Below, piece by piece: positions 1-6,690 of a stretch of DNA of 7,295 nucleotides. Made by a program: the position numbers and the translations under genes. Below the pieces are notes generated by a model. It ran no database searches. It worked only from the letters and a program-made list of their open reading frames with translations, and was not told the origin of the DNA. Source of the DNA: DASTHG01 sp041498155 (GTDB lineage Bacteria; Gemmatimonadota; Gemmatimonadetes; Gemmatimonadales; GWC2-71-9); assembly GCA_041498155.1 (NCBI GenBank), contig JBGQHV010000167.1:1-7295 (forward strand), in the 5' to 3' direction. The number at the start of each line of letters is the position of its first letter. The stretch's first letter is position 1.

Positions 1-129
1 GACGACTTCGATGCGCTGCTGGATCGCATGCAAACGCCGGACGCGCGCCGCGCCATGAAAGCCGCGTTTGATGCATCTCCACAGGAATTAGGCAAAGCCG
101 CCGTGCGAGCCGCGCGCAAGCGTGGCTGA
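1..129 (+). CDS. C-terminal end of a small protein of unknown function (possible antitoxin position)
   Basis: Only the last 42 residues lie in the window; the gene enters from the left edge and stops at TGA 127-129. The visible part is polar and predicted helical, beginning DDFDALLDRMQTPDARRAM and ending in a basic tail (RAARKRG). I do not recognise a family. The support for coding is positional: the reading frame is open to the edge, GC-rich at third positions, and its stop overlaps by 8 nt the GTG start of the zeta-toxin-like gene, as expected for translationally coupled partners. COG4185-type kinases are often preceded by a small gene, so an antitoxin or modulator role is possible, but this is inference from position only. 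The 5' part of the gene would be needed to assign it. Confidence 0.55.
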   Translation, partial: DDFDALLDRMQTPDARRAMKAAFDASPQELGKAAVRAARKRG

Positions 130-775
130 CGACCGCGCGCATCCTTGCATCTACGTCCTCGCCGGAACGAACGGAGCCGGAAAGAGCAGCATCGCGGGGG
201 CGATGTTCCGAGCGGCAAAGGCCGACTATTTCAACCCGGACGAAGCCGCTCGCCGGATTCTGCTGCGTAACCCCGGCACCGATCCGACGGCGGCCAACAG
301 CGCCGCCTGGCATGAGGGACGACGCCTGCTGCAACGAGCGATCGATGAACGCTTGGATTTTGCCTTTGAAACGACGCTCGGGGGAGCCACCATCGTGCGC
401 CTGCTCGAGCAGGCCGCCTCGGCCGGAATCGCGGTGCGGATCTGGTACGTGGGGTTGACCGATCCTGAATTGCACATCGCGCGCGTGCGTGCCAGAGTCG
501 CCGCCGGGGGGCACGACATCCCCGAATCGAAGATCCGCGAGCGGTTCGACACCAGCCGCACGAACCTCATCCGCCTGCTCCCCCAGCTCACCGCGCTGCG
601 TCTGTACGACAACAGCGCTGACCACGACCCACGCCTCGGCCAGGCGCCGGTGCCGCTGCTCGTGCTCCATCTGGATCGTGGCCGAGTGGTTCGCACCTGC
701 GACCTGCCGCGTACGCCGGCATGGGCGAAGCCGATTGTAGCAGCAGCCCTTCGTCGCCAGGTGGGTCGAGCGTGA
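122..775 (+). CDS. Zeta-toxin-like P-loop kinase/ATPase (COG4185 type)
   Basis: A 217-residue cytosolic P-loop protein of the zeta-toxin / COG4185 'predicted ABC-type ATPase or kinase' group. Visible motifs: Walker A GTNGAGKSS at residues 15-23; FNPDE at about 37-41, where the Asp sits at the usual substrate-binding position; FETT at 82-85; the family block RVRARVAAGGHDIP at about 121-134, followed by RERFDTSRTNL; and YDNS at 162-165. True zeta toxins phosphorylate UDP-N-acetylglucosamine and block cell-wall synthesis, but the substrate of COG4185 members is largely unknown, so toxicity is not established here. The GTG start at 122 is the only plausible one: no ATG precedes the Walker A motif in this frame and no clear Shine-Dalgarno is present, consistent with coupling to the upstream gene it overlaps by 8 nt. 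The stop overlaps the start of the ABC ATPase gene (GTGA). Confidence 0.85.
   Translation: MADDRAHPCIYVLAGTNGAGKSSIAGAMFRAAKADYFNPDEAARRILLRNPGTDPTAANSAAWHEGRRLLQRAIDERLDFAFETTLGGATIVRLLEQAASAGIAVRIWYVGLTDPELHIARVRARVAAGGHDIPESKIRERFDTSRTNLIRLLPQLTALRLYDNSADHDPRLGQAPVPLLVLHLDRGRVVRTCDLPRTPAWAKPIVAAALRRQVGRA
759..765 (+). promoter_or_regulatory. Shine-Dalgarno that sets the ABC ATPase start
   Basis: AGGTGGG lies 6 nt before GTG 772 and sits inside the end of the zeta-like gene. It favours GTG 772 over an in-frame ATG at 721, which would add 17 Ser/Gly-rich residues not typical of ABC ATPases and would overlap the upstream gene by 55 nt. Confidence 0.6.
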
Positions 776-1500
776 GTGAACCGGTCATCGCCGTCTCGGA
801 CCTGACCCGTCGCTTCGGTGCCACGACGGCCCTGGACGCGGTCAGCCTGTCCCTGCCCCGCGGCGCCGTCTACGGCCTCGTCGGCGCCAACGGCGCCGGC
901 AAGACGACGCTCATCAAGCACATTCTCGGTCTGCTGCGGGCGGAGCGCGGCACGGTGCGCGTCTTCGGCCGCGACCCCGTCGCCGATCCGGTCGGCGTCC
1001 TGTCGCGCATCGGCTACCTGTCCGAAGAGAACGACCTCCCCGGCTGGATGCGGGTCGACGAGCTGCTGCGCTACACGCGCGCGTTCTATCCCGCCTGGGA
1101 CGATGCGTACGCGGCAGAGCTGCGGCAGACGTTCGCGCTCGACCCCAGGGCGTGGATCAAGACGCTCTCCAAGGGACAGAAGGCGCGGCTCGGTCTGCTC
1201 ATCGCGCTCGCCTACCGCCCCGAGCTTCTGGTGCTGGACGAACCCTCCTCCGGCCTCGACCCCATCGTGCGCCGCGACATCCTCGGCGCCGTGATTCGCA
1301 CCATCGCCCATGAAGGCCGCACGGTGCTCTTTTCGTCGCACTTGCTGCAGGAAGTGGAGCAAGTCGCCGATCACGTCACCATGATGCACCACGGCACGAT
1401 CGTGCTGAGCGCGGCGCTGGACGCCATCACGGCAGCGCACGGCTCCCTCGAGGCGGCGTTCATCGCGCACGTAGGGATGCCCGCCGCGTCGGAGGAGTAG
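772..1500 (+). CDS. ABC transporter ATP-binding protein
   Basis: A complete 242-residue nucleotide-binding subunit that would hydrolyse ATP on the cytosolic face to drive the permease encoded next. Motifs in order: Walker A GANGAGKTT at 38-46; the Q-loop region GYLSEEN at 81-87, with Glu in place of the usual Gln; signature LSKGQ at 132-136 (Lys for the middle Gly); Walker B LLVLDE ending at Glu157; D-loop SGLD at about 160-163; and the H-loop His190 in FSSHLL. Length and pattern fit the drug/bacitracin-type exporter ATPases of ABC subfamily A (cd03230-like). The start chosen is GTG 772, which overlaps the preceding stop as GTGA and has a good Shine-Dalgarno. The gene ends at TAG 1498-1500, in the same frame as the permease. 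Substrate is unknown; an export role is inferred from the ATPase class and the lack of a binding protein. Confidence 0.92.
   Translation: MSEPVIAVSDLTRRFGATTALDAVSLSLPRGAVYGLVGANGAGKTTLIKHILGLLRAERGTVRVFGRDPVADPVGVLSRIGYLSEENDLPGWMRVDELLRYTRAFYPAWDDAYAAELRQTFALDPRAWIKTLSKGQKARLGLLIALAYRPELLVLDEPSSGLDPIVRRDILGAVIRTIAHEGRTVLFSSHLLQEVEQVADHVTMMHHGTIVLSAALDAITAAHGSLEAAFIAHVGMPAASEE
1491..1497 (+). promoter_or_regulatory. Shine-Dalgarno for the permease, pointing to an ACG start
   Basis: GGAGGAG, the strongest Shine-Dalgarno match in the window, overlaps the last codons of the ATPase gene. The codon at the expected 8-nt distance from GGAGG (1491-1495) is ACG 1504. No in-frame ATG, GTG or TTG occurs between the TAG at 1498-1500 and TTG 1591. 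Confidence 0.7.
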
Positions 1501-1503
1501 GGT

Positions 1504-3144
1504 ACGCGCTCCCCCGCTCTGGCCATCGCCTGGGAATTCCGCCAACGGCATCGCTGGGGATTCATCGCCCTCGCCGGCTACCTGCTGGTCTTGGCGACGA
1601 TCAAGCTGCTGATCCCCGGGCCGAGCCTGACCTTCAACATGGACAGCGCCGAGCGGTTTGGGGTCGTCGTAATGGTGCCGCTGACGGCGACGTTCATGTA
1701 TGTCCTGACGGTGTTCAGTTTCGGTCTGTCGGGTGACGTGGCCGGCCGCCCATCGATGTATCCCGCCCGCATGTTCACGCTGCCGGTTTCGACCACCGAG
1801 CTGGCGCTCTGGCCGATGCTGTACGGCGGCGCGGCCATGGTGTTGCTGTGGCTGGCGACGCGGTTTCTGGCCGCGTGGCCGTCCGGATTCGACATCCCGG
1901 TGATCTGGCCAGCGCTGGCAGCCGTGTCGCTGCTCGCCTGGACGCAGGCGGTGACGTGGCTGCCGTACGGTTTGCCCGGGCTGCGCGTGGTCGTCGCCGT
2001 GCTGTGGCTGGCCACGATCGACGCCATCGTCCTCCTGGCGCTCCGCTACCAGGCCTCCGAACTCGTGATGGTGGCGATCGTGGCACCGCAGATTCCCCTC
2101 GCGTATGTCGCCGCCCGCTTTGCGGTAGCGCGCGCTCGGCGCGGCGACCTGCCCGATTGGCGCGGCATGTTCGCCCGGCCCGCGCGGACCGCGGACGCGC
2201 CGGCGAAGCGGCGAGCGAGTTTTTCGTCGCCCGCGCGAGCGCAAGCGTGGTTCGAGTGGCGGGGGCATGGCCGGTCGCTGCCGGCGTCGGTGGGCATCCT
2301 GCTGCCGTTCGAGCTGTCCCTCCTGTTCGTCGGCGGCAACAACTACCCTTCCCTCGTCTTCTTCACGCTGTTCCTCGTGCTGATCACGCCGCCATTCATG
2401 GCCGCATTCGCCTCCGCGACGGTGCGCCGGTCGAATCCGGACGTCCGCGACGCCTACGGCTGTTCGCCCTTCATCGCGACTCGGCCGGCGAGCACCGCCA
2501 CGCTCGTCGCCGCCAAGCTGAAAGCCTCGATCTGGAGCACGCTGGCCGCGTGGCTGCTGGTGATCGTCGCCATCCCGCTCGCGCTGGGGCTGTCGGGCAA
2601 ATCGCCGATGGTGATGGAGCGGGTGCGCCGCGTGATCGCCACGGTGGGAACGCCTCGGGCCAGCGTATTCGCGCTGCTGGGGATGGCCGGATTGCTGGCG
2701 TCGACGTGGAAGCAGCTCGTCCAGAGTCTGTACGTCGGCCTCACAGGGCGCGAATGGATCGTCAAGGCGGGCGCGTCGCTCACCCTGCTGTTGCTCGCCG
2801 CTCTCGGGCCGTTCGCGATCTGGGTCATCGAGCACAGCGACGTGCGGGCCGCGCTCTGGAACGGCGCTCCCGCGATCCTCGGCGTGCTGGTGTGTGGCAA
2901 GATGGTCGCGGCCGGCTGGGTCGCCATGCGTCTGTATCGCAGCCGAGTGCTGAGCGACCGCACGCTGGTGACCGGCGTGGCCTGTTGGGCCGCGGCCGTG
3001 CTGGCGCTGTACGGCCTGCTCGCGTGGCTGTTCTTCACGCCGGTCATGCCGCGCTACCTGCTCGGCCTCGTCGCCATCCTGGCCATCCCACTGGCGCGAC
3101 TGTCCGCGGCGCCGCTCGCGCTCGCGTGGAATCGTCATCGATGA
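1504..3144 (+). CDS. ABC transporter permease, polytopic (non-canonical ACG start proposed)
   Basis: The membrane-spanning partner of the preceding ATPase, 546 residues if it starts at ACG 1504. Hydrophobicity by eye suggests 12-14 helices, roughly at 18-38, 52-73, 103-120, 129-149, 161-180, 184-203, 263-278, 283-304, 342-362, 386-402, 424-442, 454-473, 487-510 and 518-536, with a basic cytosolic loop at about 204-260. The first standard start codon, TTG 1591, lies within the first membrane helix and would remove the AWEFRQRHRWGF lead-in, so translation almost certainly starts upstream. ACG 1504 fits the GGAGG spacing; CTG 1519 is the alternative. The N-terminal lead-in resembles AQAWFEWRGHGRSLP at 246-260, suggesting two related halves. 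It is probably an ABC-2-like exporter, but no specific family or substrate is recognised. The stop overlaps the hydrolase start (ATGA). Confidence 0.8.
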   Translation, partial: TRSPALAIAWEFRQRHRWGFIALAGYLLVLATIKLLIPGPSLTFNMDSAERFGVVVMVPLTATFMYVLTVFSFGLSGDVAGRPSMYPARMFTLPVSTTELALWPMLYGGAAMVLLWLATRFLAAWPSGFDIPVIWPALAAVSLLAWTQAVTWLPYGLPGLRVVVAVLWLATIDAIVLLALRYQASELVMVAIVAPQIPLAYVAARFAVARARRGDLPDWRGMFARPARTADAPAKRRASFSSPARAQAWFEWRGHGRSLPASVGILLPFELSLLFVGGNNYPSLVFFTLFLVLITPPFMAAFASATVRRSNPDVRDAYGCSPFIATRPASTATLVAAKLKASIWSTLAAWLLVIVAIPLALGLSGKSPMVMERVRRVIATVGTPRASVFALLGMAGLLASTWKQLVQSLYVGLTGREWIVKAGASLTLLLLAALGPFAIWVIEHSDVRAALWNGAPAILGVLVCGKMVAAGWVAMRLYRSRVLSDRTLVTGVACWAAAVLALYGLLAWLFFTPVMPRYLLGLVAILAIPLARLSAAPLALAWNRHR

Positions 3145-4061
3145 CGAACAGGAGGATGATCCTCGGCACCGTGCTGTCGCTCATCAACCTGCCGCTGCTG
3201 GTGGTGCTGATCGACGCGGTGTCGTTCAAGGTCGCGAACCGAACCAACGGTGCGTTCGTGTCGTCCGGTCAGCGACGCGAATATCTGCTGCATGTCCCGC
3301 CGAGCTATGACGGCGCGAGGCCGACGCCGCTCGTCATCAGCCTGCACGGCGCAGGGGGATGGCCGGTGCAGCAGCGGGACCTCAGCGGATGGAATCGATT
3401 GGCCGACGCGCAGGGCTTCATCGTCGTCTACCCCTCGGGAGCGGCGGGCGCCGGGCCGAGGATCTGGCGCGTGGAGCAGGACCCCGGCCTGCTGCGGGAT
3501 GTCACCTTCATCGCGGCGTTGATCGACACGCTGGAGGCGACCTACAACATCGACCCGGCGCGGATCTACGCCAACGGCATTTCCAATGGCGGCGGCATGA
3601 CGTTCGTGTTGTCGTGCACGCTGTCCGATCGGATCGCGGCGTTCGGCTTGGTGGCCGCGGCGCAGACATTGCCGTGGACCTGGTGCTCCGATCGGCGCCC
3701 GGCGCCGATGATCGCGTTTCACGGCACCGCCGATCCGATGATCCCCTACAACGGCGGAACGTCGTGGATGGCGCCCGACTCGTTTCCGAACGTCCTGACC
3801 TGGACGAAGCATTGGGCGCGCAGAAATGGGTGCGCGGCGAACCCGGTCGACGCCGTGGTCGCTGCCGATGTCACCCGCCTCGCATACACGGCCTGTGCCG
3901 ACGACGCGACCGTGGTGCTCTACACCGTCCGGGGCGGAGGCCATACCTGGCCCGGCGGCGAGCGGATGCCCGAGTGGTTCGTCGGCCGCACCAGCCGGAG
4001 CATCGACGCCACGAGTCTGATGTGGGCGTTCTTTCGGGAGCATCCGCTGCAGCGGCACTGA
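3141..4061 (+). CDS. PHB-depolymerase/feruloyl-esterase-type alpha/beta hydrolase, membrane-anchored or secreted
   Basis: A 306-residue serine hydrolase of the LpqC / COG3509 poly(3-hydroxybutyrate) depolymerase-like group. Residues 7-25 form one hydrophobic segment after MTNRR, which would act as a signal anchor or uncleaved signal and place the enzyme outside the cytoplasm. Visible catalytic features: oxyanion-hole motif LHGAGG at 68-73; nucleophile Ser148 in GISNG; probable acid Asp198 in FHGTADP; and His268 in GGGHTWPG. Cys159, Cys182, Cys231 and Cys252 could form disulfides, consistent with export. Members of this group cleave polyester, feruloyl or other ester bonds; the real substrate cannot be read from sequence. 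The ATG at 3141 overlaps the permease stop as ATGA. A second ATG at 3156 directly abuts AGGAGG (3150-3155), too close for normal use. The frame stays open far upstream, but that part is a shadow of the permease gene. Confidence 0.88.
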   Translation: MTNRRMILGTVLSLINLPLLVVLIDAVSFKVANRTNGAFVSSGQRREYLLHVPPSYDGARPTPLVISLHGAGGWPVQQRDLSGWNRLADAQGFIVVYPSGAAGAGPRIWRVEQDPGLLRDVTFIAALIDTLEATYNIDPARIYANGISNGGGMTFVLSCTLSDRIAAFGLVAAAQTLPWTWCSDRRPAPMIAFHGTADPMIPYNGGTSWMAPDSFPNVLTWTKHWARRNGCAANPVDAVVAADVTRLAYTACADDATVVLYTVRGGGHTWPGGERMPEWFVGRTSRSIDATSLMWAFFREHPLQRH

Positions 4062-4070
4062 AGCTGCCGC
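4052..4070. terminator. Possible weak hairpin between convergent genes
   Basis: GCGGCA (4052-4057) and TGCCGC (4065-4070) can form a 6-bp stem with a 7-nt loop at the hydrolase stop codon, in front of the 22-nt gap between the converging genes. A 12-nt palindrome, CCGCTGCAGCGG (4044-4055), overlaps it. There is no T-tract on either strand, so a normal intrinsic terminator is not supported. In such GC-rich DNA this may be chance. Confidence 0.2.
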
Positions 4071-4083
4071 CGCCTCCCCGCCT

Positions 4084-6690
4084 TCATCGCGGAGCCGTCG
4101 GTGGTTGGGAATCGCGGGTGAACTGTTGAAACCGGGCGTCACCCCGGAGCGGATCGAATTCCGGCGCGCGCAGGCCAGCCCAAAACCCTGCTCCCTTTGG
4201 GCGCACCCGTTCAAGAGCGCTCACCGCGCCTGTGCGGTCACCGACCACGACGAGCGCGGCGATCGGTAACAGGTGTTCTTCGTACACCACCGGACGAGCA
4301 TACGTGCGGGCGAAAACTCGGAGCGCCCCCCGCACGTGGTTGCGAGCGGCGCTGCTGTCGCCGCTCCGGACATCGACCATGGCAAGCAAGGCGAGTCCGA
4401 GGCTCGAATCGGCGCCGGCGAGTCGGAGCGCCGCCTGCGCGTCGGCGCGCGCTCCGCCGAGATCGCCGAGCATGAGACGAACCCGGGCGCGCCGCGTGTA
4501 CCCGAGATAGAACTCCGGGTTGACGTGCAGGGAGCTGTCGAGCCATTGGCTGGCCTCGACGTAGCGACGTTCGAGGAAACTGAGCAAACCCAGCGCGCTC
4601 AGCGTAATGGGTCGTTCCGGCTCGATCGCCAGGCTCCGCAAGGCAAAGGCTCTGGCAGCGGAGTCGTGGCCCTGGACGCGGGCCAGGAAACCGGCTTGCG
4701 TGAGCGCCTCGGAGTTCCGTGAGTCGATCAGCAATGCGCGCTCGAGCGCCGCCCCCATCTCGTGCAGGGACGTGGGGTCCAGGAGAAACAACGCGTACGC
4801 CTGTGCCAACCACACGTCGGACACCGTGGAGTCCTGCTTGAGCGCGCGACTCGTCAGCGTCGCGACTTGGGTCCGGACGCTGTCGCGGGGGATGTCCGGC
4901 AAGGTCCAGCCAAGCTGGAAACTGAGAGCCAGCGCGTAGGCTTCGCGGGCGATGGCGCGGGTGAACCGGGGATCGAGGCGGGCCGCTTGATCGTACTCCT
5001 CGATCGCCTGATCCAGGCCTGTGACCGAGCGCTTGGCGAGGTAGTAGTTGCCCCGCAGGAAGTGCTCATGGGCTTCGGGGAGCTCGGTCGAGCGTCGCGC
5101 GAGCGCGGCCTGCGCCGCCGGAGCCAGCCGACCGGCAATCGCGATCACGACTTGCCTGGCGATCTCCTCTTCGAGGGAGAGCAGGTCCTCGGCCGACTGG
5201 TCGTACGTCTCGCCCCAGGCGCGAAAGCCGTTTCCGGCATTGACGAGATGCGCCTCAACCCGGACCTGCTGGCCGGCGCGTCGGACGCTCCCTTCGACGA
5301 GATACTGCACGCTGAACGCGTGGCCGGCCGCCACCCGGTAGTCCGGGGTGCTCTCCCGAAGACGCCGGATCCCCTCCCGACTCGTCTGCTTGACCGACAG
5401 ACCTGGAATGGACCCCAGGCGTGAGGCGATCTCCTCGCTCAGCCCATCGGCGAGATAAGCGTCGGCGGTGTCGCGCGAGAGGTTGTCGAAGTAGAGCACG
5501 GCAACGGACGCCTCCCGCTCCGCGCCGCGCCGCACGGCGACCAGGGCGATAGCGGCCAGGCCGATGATGCCGGCGGCGATGGTCGCCGGACGGGTCCAGC
5601 GCCGCCGCGACGGCGGCGACGCCGGCAATGGCGTCGGTACCCCCGGCATGAGCGCGAGGGCATCCAGGCGTTGCAGCAGGTCGGCAGCGGTCTGCCACCG
5701 ATCGGCCGGCTGTTTCTCCAGGCTCTTCATCACCAGCGCGGCCAAGGGCTCGGGCACGTCGGCTCGGAGCGTCGTGATGGGCACCGGCGCCTGCGTCAGG
5801 TGCGCCGACAGGATGCCCTGTGACGAGTCGTCCGTGAATGGCGGTCGTCCCGCCAGCAGCTCATAGGCCAGCACGCCGAGGGCGTAGATGTCGGCCCGAT
5901 GATCGATGTGCGGATCGGCAGCGATCTGCTCGGGCGCCATGTAGGCCGGCGTGCCGATGAGGACACCGGCCGCCGTCACCGCCGCCCGGGTGGTGGCGTC
6001 GGTCGCCGCCTTCGCCACGCCAAAATCCGTGACCATCGCGTGGCGTCCCGAGAGAAGCACGTTGTCCGGCTTGATGTCGCGATGGATGATCCCCCGCTCG
6101 TGCGCGTGCGCCAACGCGTCACACACGTCGCGCAGGACGAGCACCGCATCGTCCAGCGGCAGCGGCCCGTCGCGCGCCAGCCGCTGGCGCAACGACAGCC
6201 CCGCTTCGTACGGCATGACGTAGTACAGGCTCCCGCCGGCGTCCCCGGAGTCGTACAGCGGCACAATGTGCGGATGGTGCAGCTGGGCGGCGATCTCGAT
6301 CTCCCGCAGGAACCGCGCCGGGCCTAGGGCGGCGGCCAGCTCCGGACGCACGACCTTGACCGCGACATCGCGACCGTGTTTCAGGTCGTGGGCGAGATAG
6401 ACCGTCGCCATCCCACCGCGCCCCAGCTCCCGCGTCAGGCGATAGCGGTCGGCGAGCGCCGCGGGGAATCCGACGCTGTCATCGGCGAACAGCGCGGCGA
6501 AGCGCTCCGCCGCCGACCGGCTGAAGAGCACCGGCTCCCGTTCGATCTCCTGCTGCAGCCGCTCGAGCGCTGCGCGGCGCACCGGGTCGCCGGCGCACAG
6601 CTCCTCGATGCGCGCGGCTCGCCGCTCCGGCGGCGTGTCGAGCAGCGCATCGATGAGGGACGCGAGCTCCGACCAGCTCTCGGAGGTCAA
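4084..6690 (-). CDS. Transmembrane Ser/Thr protein kinase with TolB/FlgO-like and TPR regions
   Basis: An 868-residue Hanks-type kinase. Residues 1-70 form the helical lead-in common in these kinases (W..L, then CAGDP). The kinase domain, about 83-345, has the glycine loop GRGGMATVY at 90-98, Lys112, Glu130, HRDIKPDN with Asp205, DFG at 222-224, a Thr-rich activation loop (about 227-250), and MAPE ending at Glu254; all key residues are present, so it should be active. A Pro/Arg linker precedes one membrane helix at about 369-386. Residues 394-521 resemble the TolB/FlgO-like domain (VAVLYFDNLS, ADGLSEEI), and about 540-830 is TPR-like; both should be outside the cytoplasm. The start is TTG 6690, overlapping the sigma-factor stop as TTGA; no ATG or GTG lies nearby in frame, and the open frame further upstream is a shadow of the sigma gene. 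Likely role: sensing by the C-terminal part and phosphorylation of the partner sigma factor (inference). Confidence 0.9.
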   Translation of the reverse strand: MTSESWSELASLIDALLDTPPERRAARIEELCAGDPVRRAALERLQQEIEREPVLFSRSAAERFAALFADDSVGFPAALADRYRLTRELGRGGMATVYLAHDLKHGRDVAVKVVRPELAAALGPARFLREIEIAAQLHHPHIVPLYDSGDAGGSLYYVMPYEAGLSLRQRLARDGPLPLDDAVLVLRDVCDALAHAHERGIIHRDIKPDNVLLSGRHAMVTDFGVAKAATDATTRAAVTAAGVLIGTPAYMAPEQIAADPHIDHRADIYALGVLAYELLAGRPPFTDDSSQGILSAHLTQAPVPITTLRADVPEPLAALVMKSLEKQPADRWQTAADLLQRLDALALMPGVPTPLPASPPSRRRWTRPATIAAGIIGLAAIALVAVRRGAEREASVAVLYFDNLSRDTADAYLADGLSEEIASRLGSIPGLSVKQTSREGIRRLRESTPDYRVAAGHAFSVQYLVEGSVRRAGQQVRVEAHLVNAGNGFRAWGETYDQSAEDLLSLEEEIARQVVIAIAGRLAPAAQAALARRSTELPEAHEHFLRGNYYLAKRSVTGLDQAIEEYDQAARLDPRFTRAIAREAYALALSFQLGWTLPDIPRDSVRTQVATLTSRALKQDSTVSDVWLAQAYALFLLDPTSLHEMGAALERALLIDSRNSEALTQAGFLARVQGHDSAARAFALRSLAIEPERPITLSALGLLSFLERRYVEASQWLDSSLHVNPEFYLGYTRRARVRLMLGDLGGARADAQAALRLAGADSSLGLALLAMVDVRSGDSSAARNHVRGALRVFARTYARPVVYEEHLLPIAALVVVGDRTGAVSALERVRPKGAGFWAGLRAPEFDPLRGDARFQQFTRDSQPPTAPR
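5600..5618. repeat. GC-only inverted repeat inside the kinase gene
   Basis: CGCCGCCG (5600-5607) and CGGCGGCG (5611-5618) form a perfect 8-bp inverted repeat with a 3-nt spacer (CGA). It lies in the codons for the Pro/Ser/Arg linker just before the kinase membrane helix. It probably results from Arg and Pro codon choice in GC-rich DNA; a role in the mRNA is possible but unsupported. Confidence 0.3.

Noticed and set aside
721..771. Earlier ATG start for the ABC ATPase
   Set aside because: It would add a Ser/Gly-rich tail and a 55-nt overlap with the zeta-like gene; GTG 772 has a better Shine-Dalgarno and a 4-nt overlap.
226..3138. Very long minus-strand open frame of 970 codons opposite the plus-strand operon
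   Set aside because: It runs antisense across three well-supported genes, is dominated by Arg, Gln, His, Glu and Gly with no recognisable domain, and is the normal shadow of GC-rich codon use.
1848..3140. Upstream extension of the hydrolase reading frame
   Set aside because: It lies wholly inside the permease gene, is Arg/Ala/Gly-rich without motifs, and the hydrolase signal anchor begins exactly at ATG 3141.
4062..4083. Intergenic gap searched for a small gene or strong terminator
   Set aside because: At only 22 nt it holds no coding potential and no T-tract; only a weak hairpin overlapping the hydrolase stop was seen.
3135..4214. Minus-strand open frame opposite the hydrolase
   Set aside because: It is an antisense shadow of a gene with a full catalytic triad, and it overlaps the end of the kinase gene in a different frame.
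4762..5424. Plus-strand open frame of 220 codons inside the kinase gene
   Set aside because: It is antisense to the TolB-like and TPR coding region, with no Shine-Dalgarno or domain of its own.
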